Of a DNA stretch of 64,000 nucleotides, positions 1-64,000 are shown piece by piece. The first letter of the stretch is position 1; every line of letters begins with the position of its first letter. The DNA comes from Cyprinodon diabolis (lineage: Eukaryota > Chordata > Actinopteri > Cyprinodontiformes > Cyprinodontidae), in contig CM060062.1 of assembly GCA_030533445.1 (NCBI GenBank), forward strand, positions 15,518,164 to 15,582,163, given 5' to 3'. Below the pieces are notes generated by a model that saw only the letters and a list, made by a program, of their open reading frames with translations, made no database searches and was not told where the DNA came from. The translations under genes were made by a program, and so were the position numbers.

Positions 1-1329
1 TTGCATCATCACCTGAAATGCATTACTATACTGTACATAAAAAAAATGAAAACATCTGCTTTAAAATGTAAGTTTTATTTAGTAAGATTCAAATGTCAAA
101 GTATATTTATTCACAACATAACCTGAACCTTGTTTTTCTTTAAACATGTACTTGTGTGGAAAAAGCACGACTTCTAAAATATGGGTAAGCTGCAATAAAA
201 GAAGCTGAACATCTAATAAATTCATGCTCTTTTAACAATATAAATCCAAAGAAATCCCCAGTATACATTTATCATTTAGAGATATCACCAAAAAAAGTTC
301 AATTAGCGAGGATAAAGATATGTTGTAAATTGATTTTCATTTCTAAACCATTTAGAAATACAAACTTTTATTTTTTTCCTGATCAACTATTAATATGAAT
401 TTAAATGTAATTATGTTTATTTATGTCAGGTGGTTGACAGTGTTTATAACATAACTTATTTTGCAGAGTGTGTTTGAAAAGGTTTAGTCTCAGGTGGGCA
501 TTTCCAGAGGTGCCTGTTCTGTCAGCCAGCACCGTACAGCCATCATTCACAGTGTTCCGGTCCTGTCAGGCCACATGTTACCTCCAGCATAATCAAGGCA
601 CTCTGGAAAGAGACCAAATCCAATTTCATTGCTGATCCTAAACAGGAAGAGGGCAGGAAATGATGCATGAGGGCGTCTAAAGGTAAACAATCAGCAGTAT
701 GTGACAAAAAGGCCAGATTCCCCAGCAACAAAAGCTGTGCTGTTTGGCATACCTCTAACATTAAACCAACCAGGTGCTTGTTTTGCTCTGGATTGTTTAT
801 TCCGCTCGAGTTAAAAGCAGCACTTTGTCTCCAACTCCATTCATTTCTAATAGCAAGGAGATGACTATTCAAACATCCAACAAACATGTTTTTAATTTTG
901 TTGTTGCACTAACATCTGGTATAGTCCTGAGATGTTTTCCTGAATGTGTTGAAAAGAAGATTGCTTTGACCAGGAAATTAGTTTCCTTCTATGTCATCTG
1001 GTATATTTCCTAATAACTACTATTATAATGATGATTCATTAGGTGGACAGTGAGAAACAAGCTGCAGGAACGATGATTCATTCTTATAAGAATGAGGTTA
1101 AAGAGCAGGTACACTATTGAAGGCTAAACATTGTGTGAAAGTTGGTGTAATTATAAGTGGCTATAGTTTACCCAGAAATGAAATAGTTTGTTTAGTGTCT
1201 TTAATGTATACTGATTTTATTTTTTTTTGTTAATGAAGTTATAGCTCTTTTCTAGACATACTGATCTTGTGAAAAGTGTTTTAGTCTACAGCCACATTCA
1301 CCAAAACACGTTCTCTAATGTGCACAAAT

Positions 1330-1475
1330 TCATACACTGATATGCAGTTTGGTGGGTAACTTGGGGTTAAGGGCCTTGCTAAGGACCAGAGTGACATTTG
1401 ACAGGAGGAGTCAGTAATTGATTCTACAACTTCTAGATTACAAGGCAACTACTTTTCCCAATAAGCCACATTTGC
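1330..1475 (-). repeat. Degenerate SINE-like remnant
   Basis: The segment around GGGGTTAAGGGCCTTGCTAA and the following CAGAGTG resembles the body of the tRNA-derived SINE at 15937-16132. The box regions are eroded. Confidence 0.45.
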
Positions 1476-4400
1476 CTATCCTCTTCTATTTCTATTTTTT
1501 ACTTTTATTTTTTTTATAACAGCTGCTAATTTTAAGCCTCCAATGTATTTTGGTTATCAGTGATGCAACATATTTGTTCCTTTCAAAGAATCTCTTGAGA
1601 TGTAGAAGGTATCTTAAATTAAACATCCTTTTAGAATCCTTCAATCATTTTTCTATTCTTAGTTATCTGTTTCTGACCTCCTGCAGATTGTGTAAGTATA
1701 CACAAACATATTCTATGTTTTCTGCTGAACATAAAATGACAAATAGTAAAAAGATTAAAATAAACAGAATAGAACAGAAAGTTATTTGAAGGGCACAACC
1801 CTGGGTTCTTTTATTTTAATGACCATGGCATGTTACAGTACAATTCCTTTATCAAAATGAAGCCCTAAGTGGTATTTTGCTCTATTTATGCATGTCAGAC
1901 TAATTGTCATGAATTCTCCTCTCTGAATGTTTAAAAAAAAATGAGAACCCATGACCATTCTACATAGAACAGTTATTCCCTCCACAAAGCACCAACCTTA
2001 TTCTCGCTGTGCCTAGCCAGTTAACAACATGCCCCCTTTATCTGATCAGACCGGGATTAGGTCAGACTTTTTACACAGAGTTGAAATCAAGTGGCTCTTT
2101 TAGCATCTAATCTGCACAGTGACAGCAATTGTTGTCTTTGTGTCTTTAAGTTTTAAATAATTTTTTGTTTTTCAGCAGTGAAACATCTTAGACGTTGTCA
2201 GCTTACCTAAGGAGGAGCCTAATCCCCAAACGTGGTGTGAAACCATGACGTAATGAAATGTGTGGAGAAAAGGCGGCGCAGTATTTAGAAAACAATACAA
2301 TTTCATAGTGCCAAAGGAAATATTTCATAATGTCTATGCCTATAGTAGACTTCAAAAGGCTTAAAGAAACATAAAATAAGGCCTTTATGATTTATACTCT
2401 ATGGTAATTTGAAATATCATTGTCTCAATAGCATCACTTTGGTAAACCCTCTGACACAAGGATTTTTGTAAAATCTTTTAAACTGAATGTATTAGATAGC
2501 AATCCATTGTGCCTTATTCCAAAACACTCTATTGCTGATCACTCTGTTTTGCTTTCAACATGAGCATTTGCTGCATAAACAGTATACAGTGTTTAAATTC
2601 AAATGCAGTTCAATTCATATAATTAGGTCTGATATGGACTAAAAGCTGACTTTATTAAGACAGATATCCTGACTTTTGTATGTTTGGAGAGAAAAAGTAT
2701 ACTCCCTCAACAGAAATTTGAACACTTATGGTAAAAAAAAGAATATGTTGTTCTCTTCTTTTCATGTCCTGTTATATTCCCAAGGCATGTAAGATCTCCC
2801 TTCTCCTTTATTTCGCCCATCAAGTTAATAGAATTTAAACGGTTTTATAATATTCCAATTAACTGCATACAGCTGCTTTTAAAGCTTGGATTGCGTTTTA
2901 TTAAATAACCTCTGAACTGTCTGTCTTTGGGTAGTGGAGATCAAACACCTTTTCCTCAATCCTATTTTGTTCCTGATTACATCCACCAGAATAGTCTAAA
3001 CTCATCGATCCTGATAGAAGACATGAGACTTTCGCTGTGCATTCTGGAGAGTATCAGTTCTCACACTGAAAGACTACAGATCTTGGCAAGCCCTATGCAA
3101 CATGTGTTTTTTATTTAACGTGCAGCTCTGTTTATGTTTATGCTTGTGACCTCATACTAGTCAGTACTACCTAAATAATCATATTTCTTTTAGCATTTGT
3201 ATTAATAAGTAGAGAAAATGGATGGTGAAGTGTCATGTTCTTTAAATAGCATCATTTATTCAGCAATTAATGTTTTGCCTAATAGAAATGATTAATTTCC
3301 TTTAATTTCCAATATTTGTGACATACAGTAGCAATCGCACTATCAAAATAATTTTTCTTTGCAATTTTTTGTGACACACTGTAACACATGCAAAAATTAT
3401 AAACATTTTCAAAGTTGTTACAAATCAGGTGAGAGAGTATAGATTGTTGACAGCAAAATTCTGGCATTTTTGGAGAAGGAACAATAAGAAGCCATCAGAA
3501 GAGTCCACTTAAGCTTCAAGCCATACATGCAGCCCAATGGATAAATAAAAAATATGATAAATATAAGTGGATGAAAAAGAGCTCTGATTAAACAGTACCA
3601 AAACTCAACACGGCAGATTATGGAAAAATTAATGAGTCTACCCGAAAAAAAACACTTTATCTGGCTTTCAAATAGCTGTGGCAGGATCACTTAACCAGCA
3701 AGAAAGCTGTTCAGGGTTTACTTGAAGATGCTTCTAGTTCAATAAAGGGCATAGCTTGAAGAAAATCTGTTAAAGGCTGCAAAACATAAAACCGTTACAA
3801 TGCAAAACCAGAACATTTATGTCAGGGACTGTAGAAAAATGTCATCATACAAATCATGCAAAAGAGTTTTACTTTTAACTGCTGCAAAACTCCAGAGCAG
3901 CTAAATAAAATTAAGATCATTACATTTTCTTAATTAAACTCACAAAAATCTAAAATGAATCACTTTTTTTTTTAATTTTACATTAACCATAATTTCAATA
4001 CTCTGATAAATATGTCCACATAAAATTGTGATGAAAGGTTGAAGTGAGGCAATTCTAAAAACAAAAGAAGGAATTTGAAAACTGTTACATGGCTAATAGT
4101 TTTCTCTCCCATGACTAAAACATTACTTTAAAAAGCATTTCAATTTAGTTTGGATTGTTTTTGATAGGCTTGTGCTTTTTGCTATGCATTTAATGTTATT
4201 TTCTACAGCTTACTAGATATAACTTCTTGAAGGACCGCCATTGCAGCAATACTATCTTTGGTATTAGGTAATTTGGTAAACATATTTATGAGTTTATGGG
4301 TGACCTATAGTTAGATGAGAAATCCAGAATTGTAGCCTCTACTGTTTTTCAATAAGGTAAAAGTCAAGACAGGAAAGCCAAGATTCTCCACACCAAACAT

Positions 4401-7400
4401 TAAACATATATCGAGCCATGGAAGTGATTAGAACATCTGTATTTATTTGCTTGTGTGACTCAATACTTTTGGTAATATTGTGTATTTTATAGTATAGGTA
4501 TAACAAACAAGCCCATTGTATCAGTTATGTACAAATTAAATGTAAATATGAGGCTCTGCCCTCTGCCCCCCTCCCTCCCCTGAAGACATCTGAAGCTGCC
4601 TTGTTGGTCAGATGACAAACTGTTATATCTGTCAAGGAAATTGACCCCTGGTTTCATGGACTTACTTTGCTCACACTCTGCCCAGATATGATATACGCAC
4701 CTCTCATCCTCCTCAAGATCTTCCTGCAAGATGTCATGTCATCTGTGTTGGCCTGCTGAGGATAAAATAGAATATTTATTTACTCCCTTCACCTATTATG
4801 ATCCCTTTCTTTTTGTTTTTCTTACTATAATGGCAGCACCTTTGTATGGCAGGAAGGCCTCAGACACACTGTCCTCCCGTGTCTGTAGTACATTGTTGGT
4901 ATGTTTTTGTCTTTTCTTCGATGGGCTGTACCGAAAAATAAATTTCGCCCTACTGGAGTGCCACTCAAGGCTGGGTGACAAATAAAGAAATCTTTAAACT
5001 GATCTAGATTTACTGTAAAATGCACTTTAAGTTTCCTGTATGTAATATTTAAAATATTCATATTATTATAGTAATATTTAAATTAATATTTAAAATTATA
5101 AAAACATTTCTTTAACCAGCAAAAATGAACAAATTTTATTTACAAACAATATAAATCATGATCAAATCATGATAACACAACATAAAGAGGCTATAAGAAA
5201 TTAATTGTGATCATGTAATTTGAGCCAGGATGCTAAATTCTTCCAATCCCGAAACAAATGAAAACTTTTTAGGTTAAGAGTTGTAAAACGGGTGTTGTGG
5301 TTATCCAGATGTGATAAGATTACATCATCTGTGCTGGTCTCTGTCTTCAAAGTTCATGATACTGACGTCCTAGAAAATAGATTACAATAAAATCAGATAA
5401 CAGTTCATTCCAACACGTTCAACATGATTCAACCAGAACCATCTGGTAGCAAAGGGGAGTGAAATAAGGCATTTCACAATATCTTTGGCTCACTGCTTGG
5501 GTGCTGTGGAGACCTGTATAAATAAGCTAATGGAGAACTAAAACAGAAGATTTACAGTAGGTTACAGGCTGTACTTTTCAGGATCATACGTTTCACTGCT
5601 ATGAATGCCATCTAAGTTAGCAAAATAAGGAGCAAAATGTCTCGGCAGAATGGCAATGCAGGATTAGCAGGTTGGTAAAACATTCCAAAAATGTAAGCTT
5701 TGTGTCATTATCTCTCCCAAGGGGCAAGAAAACTTTAAGGTTTAGACTAACTGAGAAAAAAAACATATATTATTATTATATGTTATTATTATATGTTATG
5801 CATTTATTCAGATTTGATTGTCTAGATTCTCTGACTCTGTGGCTTCTTCTCATTCCTCATTTTTCCACAATACTGTTGTTTATATCTCTGATCCCAAAAT
5901 CATCTATCTTCACCACATATAATAACATAATTTTGATGGAATGTGAGACAGCCTGCCTTGCAATGTGAACAATTGATTTTTAAAAAATATGACTATTTCT
6001 CATTTGTGTTATTCCTTAATGTGTGAAATCTTCTACTGTACCTTACTAGCATTGTTGACAGGAAAACATGGAAAAATCACATATTTTGAAATTTGTAGCT
6101 CATTCGCTGCAAAAATCAATCAATTCTAATACACTGCATCCATTGGTAATTAATAATTTTCTTCTTTTTGTATGTTTTTTAGGGGCAAAGAACAACAGAC
6201 ACACTAGTGGAGCTAAAGCAGGTGAAGGCTGAACCCCAGTAGTATTCAAGGATCAATTATTTGTCTCATATAAAAGAAAGGTGAGGTTCTGCTAAGAGAT
6301 AATAATAGTATTATTATTTAAAAAATAAACAATATTAATACAAAATATTTAAAGTGCATATAAATAGGCAGCCTATGTCAAAGAGATACAAAAAAGTAAA
6401 AATTTAATAAAATATAACAGACTTAAATACACAAGATACAAAATCATGTAAACCTTTGGAAATTTGTCTTTGTTTGATGACCTGCTATATTTACATCATT
6501 ACACGATCTAAAGAAAACAATTGGCTCAAGTGAAAACCATAAGGAAATTTTCCAGCGGAGAGATTTGGTTTAAGTATGACAAAATTTCCCAGTGATTTGT
6601 GTGCTTATTCCGCATGCTTGAGATTTCACATCACTTAAAAAAAAAAAAAAAAAAGTCAATTACCTTCTTGTATGTGGCAGATAGTTTCCATACCCAATAC
6701 TGACTATTCTGTAAGGAGGATTTTTGAACAACTGAGTGCAAAAAATTGCACTGAGTCTAACTTCAGTCATGTCTAAGACAAATTCAAAGATTTTTAGCAC
6801 AATCCTATCTCATAATTTAAACTTCCATTCTGTTTGTTAGGGCATACCTTTCACAGTTGTTTATGTTCTGTGTTGAAAGCCATTGGCAGATTGTGAATTT
6901 GTATGAAGTCTTTTTCCAGGTTGGATTTGAAGTGAAGAAGTGTTTGCTGAACCAACCATTGTAAACTAGTTCACTAAAGATGTCACAGCCCCATTTGCCT
7001 TCAATCACAAGCATGGCCAGACTTTTGTCATGGGTCAAGACTTGGTCACTTAAGTCTCCAATCACTTTCACACATGTCTTGAAAAGGCTTTTGAAGTTTA
7101 CACATAACATCTGGCTAAATGTGACTCAAACCTTTGCACTGAAGTGTGTAAACGTGGTAATTACCAACATGCCTCAACACATAGTTTAGATTTAAGTTAC
7201 CTGTGAAGTATTCTAGAGTTGATATTAGAACACTATGCAGCTGCCATTAGCAGTGAATGTCCTTGATTCTTTAACTTTTTTAGCCAAGTATATATCGCCC
7301 TGCACATTTAAACTTGCACATATATTGAAATATATTGGGGTGGTCTTGGGGTGGTCTTTATCTGTTCATTAAAAGTCAATACCCGGGTAGTATCTAGCCC

Positions 7401-10241
7401 TCATCAAGAAATAAATGAGCAAAGGGTAAGCTTTTTATTTAAAAACAATCAACTTTATTTGTGTTAAACATCATGCAAGTTTGTAGAATGCATGGTAAAA
7501 ATACACTTAAATAAAACATAAATACATATTTAGATTCCCTCTGAGACCCATCAACCACCTCACAAAGGTCGTTACACAACAATGAAAAAAGTTAGGTTTT
7601 TTTTACTACAGGTACACTCACTTTTAATGCTGACTTTTGTAATAGTTTTCTCTGTAGAACTACATCAACTTAAAAGTAAAAAACTCCAAAGTAAACTGGC
7701 TTTTTTTAAACTTAAAAATAAATGTAATTTAATAACTGTGACTATGCATGAGGAGGTCAACTGTCAAACACACACACGCATATAAACAGTGAAGCAATAA
7801 GACCACTTGCAGAGTCAAGAAAGCGTTCAAATTACACTACATTTACAATAAAATATTACCACGCTTTATGCAGCAAGGTGGGAAACGAAATCAAAGTAAA
7901 GACCGGATACAAAAATAGTTTGTTTTACACCATCAACCAACTGCAATGAAAGGATTAATGTTCTACGAATGTAAATATGGGTTTATTAATGTCAAGCTAA
8001 TTTAATGCTGATTTCATACATACTTAAACAAAATTTAAGGAATACCTACTGAAGCTCATATTGATTTTTTTAAATGAAGTCTTAAAGCTAGCACGTTATT
8101 TGAGTTCTACTAACCAGATATTAATATAAATTGATATTCTGAAAATTATTCAGGTTAATAAAATCTAAGACTTTAGAAGTTTTAAATACAGCTGAATTAA
8201 ATGCACATAGTACCTTTTTAACTTCGTCCTTTGTTCTTCATTGAACCTTTCACATAGTATATTATTATAATGAAAAATCATGCACATAATTAGTACAGCA
8301 TTCTGCATATATTTACATAAACATGATGTCTTTTGCTTTTATACTATGGAGTTTTGCAGGGATTTGTGCTTGGGCAAATAGTTTTATGAATAATTAAATA
8401 AAATAATTTTTTACTTGTATTTCATGTTGCCTTAATTTGTGTATTATACTAATGAAACCATCAAATGTTTTTTTTAAGGCTCATACCTAAAAGGTTGAAT
8501 AGATCTAACTTTCTTTTTTACTCGTTTTCCTGTAAACAATATAAACATTTATTTTTTGCAAACTGTAGCTGATGAGAGCCAAAAATAAAAAGAAAATTTT
8601 CGGAATTTTACAAGACATTAACTAAAAATAATATTATTGGTTTAAAGTAACTGTTTAACCTTCCCTTTCCAAGTCACTTTTTTCATCAAATTGAAGGCTT
8701 ATTATTTCCATTCTCAAACCATCTATCAAATTAATATATCTTCTATGTCTGCTATTCAACTTAAAACCTAAATGTACTTTACAGTTGTGGATGTATGTAT
8801 TCGGTTTAAGTTATAACAAAAGTAAAATTTTTAAATGACAGATATACATTAAAGAAATTAGCTAATTTGATGTTTAAAAATACAACTTTCAATGAGTTAT
8901 TTACAATATAGAAAGCACACAAAAATCTGACTATTACATTTGATGACAGTAACTGTTTCTTGTATTGTCTCAAAAGAAAAAGGATAGGTTATTTGTTTTT
9001 CTACCTATATACGAGTCTTTTCTAGAGTGAAAGTTTGTTAAGAAAAAAATCTTATGAAGACATTATCTGCATAAAATGCTTCAAAATACAAAAATTAATG
9101 ATACTAGAGGCTTAAAAATACTAATAAGAGTTTGGCATTGAAATTATTGTGGTGAATATCATGTGAGATATTTTGTGATCCTTGGGTCTAAAAACTTAAA
9201 GGTATTTAAATAGTAGTGGCTCTAATGTGAAATGCCATATAACAACATGACACAATATTCAGTTGGGAAGCTTTGTGTCACACCCAACTAAACAATGGAT
9301 CAGATTGGATGCAAAACATATAGCACTAGTATTCAAGTAGCTGCATGCAAATGAACAATGGCCTTCTTCATCAACCACTTCAAAAACGTAAAATAACTTA
9401 AACCTCTGTCTATGGGTCTTACATATGATCTGTGTCCTTGTAAAGCATCAAAGACAGGTCCAAAGTTGAGGGTCAATTACAACCTACAGGTTGCATTTGA
9501 CCAACATGTCTGTGCCAGGCAGCAGGGTACTTCTGTGAAGGTCCTGAGTCGAATTTGTCACATCCGCTTTTGGCTGCACATCCACAGTGTTCACTAACTT
9601 CAGCTATAGTTTGTCTTTGTGTGTATGGTCTGAGATTTTACAGTTTTTACCCCCCCAAAAAATTGAAACAGAGAACTTTCCATCTTTCTGTAAGTATGTT
9701 ATGGTTTCTGATCTTAATCTGTGGTTCAAAGAAAGGTTGAGTCCACAGCAATAAAAGTCTTTAATCCATTGAACCATCAGCAGTCGTTTCGCAGAAGGCC
9801 TGCGTTAGTTTAGATTATACATTCAGTGTTGCAATTGACTGAAAATTCAGTTCATGTGTGAGGAGGATGTGATCATTATATGGAAAAGCTGACTCCGTGA
9901 TTAGATTATGTGAAATTAATGTGAAAGTGGTGCAGGAGTGTTTAAGAGATGTATCAAAATACATCAACAAAGGATAGAAGCACATGAAACAAGATGGTAC
10001 CCAAATGAAACAAACATTTTGTAATAGAATTTATCTCAGGGAAAAGCAATGCTTGGTAAATCTCAATAAACAAACCAACCTGATCACTCGAACATAAGCA
10101 TCTTGTTGATGTTTAAGTCGACTGACAACCATGTCCAAGTCCTTCACGTAACCTTACATGCCTCAATCAAATACTCAAATAAATGAATAAGTTTAAATAT
10201 TTTGCTTGTTTTTTCCCTTAAAATTTAAACATTCAACTTAT

Positions 10242-10247
10242 TTTATT
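10242..10247 (-). promoter_or_regulatory. Candidate polyadenylation signal AATAAA
   Basis: This is the first minus-strand AATAAA after the sema3e stop, about 150 nt downstream. It may be used for a short 3' UTR, but later hexamers exist and AT-rich DNA gives many by chance. RNA evidence would be needed to choose. Confidence 0.3.
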
Positions 10248-10395
10248 GGACAAAAAGCTAATCCTCCAAATTCTCATAATTTTACTGATTGTAGCAGTCT
10301 TCCCGTTGGCTTCCAAAGCCATCCTAACCCAGGCTTAGAAGCTGGATCTATTTTCCCCCTTTATTGGAATCCATTAACATTTAGAATGTCTTTTG

Positions 10396-63962
<53,567 letters not shown>

Positions 63963-64000
63963 CTGCAGAAAGAATAAAGCAAAAACGGTTAACAGCAATT

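Larger units (their letters stand above)
1..10395. other. Sequence downstream of sema3e (3' UTR plus intergenic)
   Basis: No exon of a second gene was recognised on either strand. Sequence is AT-rich with many homopolymer runs, for example a long A run near 6638-6655. The first 1-3 kb downstream of the stop is probably 3' UTR. The stretch around 9400-9640 is more GC-balanced than its surroundings but encodes nothing recognisable. Several minus-strand AATAAA hexamers occur (10242-10247, 8548-8553, 7982-7987, 7455-7460, 7434-7439). A SINE-like remnant lies at 1330-1475. Confidence 0.5.

Noticed and set aside
543..887. 114-codon minus-strand open frame downstream of sema3e
   Set aside because: No recognisable domain, ordinary composition, no splice or promoter context; expected by chance.

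Overview
This window is vertebrate, almost certainly teleost, chromosomal DNA. It is AT-rich, has widely spaced short exons with GT-AG introns, and carries typical fish repeats: Tc1, hAT-like and TTAA/TAA-flanked MITEs, a tRNA-derived SINE, L2/Rex-like LINE tails and solo LTRs. It shows no bacterial gene organisation, operons or CRISPR arrays. No species is assigned. The repeat mix would suit a percomorph such as a killifish or livebearer, but that is a guess.

One protein-coding gene was recognised: a class 3 semaphorin on the minus strand, best matched to sema3e. Fifteen consecutive coding exons run from 63962 (5') down to the TAA stop at 10396-10398. The first coding exon (signal peptide) and the promoter lie beyond 64000. 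All fifteen exons have GT donors and AG acceptors. Their summed length (2246 nt) and every junction phase give one open frame of 748 residues: most of the sema domain, a PSI domain, a furin-type KRRFRR site, an Ig domain, and a basic tail with the dimerisation cysteine region.

Layout by position: 1-10395 is sequence downstream of the stop (3' UTR and intergenic, mostly featureless, with a degenerate SINE). 10396-24498 holds the eleven 3'-most exons. 24499-63801 is dominated by four large introns (6.5, 16.3, 8.9 and 7.3 kb) that separate four small exons and are full of mobile elements.

The largest intron (31134-47433) holds the most notable item: an apparently complete Tc1-family transposon (41686-43297) with 202-bp terminal inverted repeats that look identical, a TA target duplication and an uninterrupted DD34E transposase. 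The same intron has a hAT-like element in a TA microsatellite, a second hAT-like element, a Gypsy-type solo LTR and a LINE tail. A second copy of that solo LTR lies inverted at 62379-63061. At 52466-53579 a TTAA-flanked MITE is itself interrupted by a TAA-flanked MITE.

Besides the transposons there is a recurrent pattern of short perfect hairpins, up to 24-bp arms, scattered through introns. There is also a CpG-richer block in the last intron with an RFX X-box-like site and a CCAAT box. I found no clear previously undescribed multigene system. The best candidates for a second look are the intact Tc1 copy, the palindromes and the X-box/CCAAT block.
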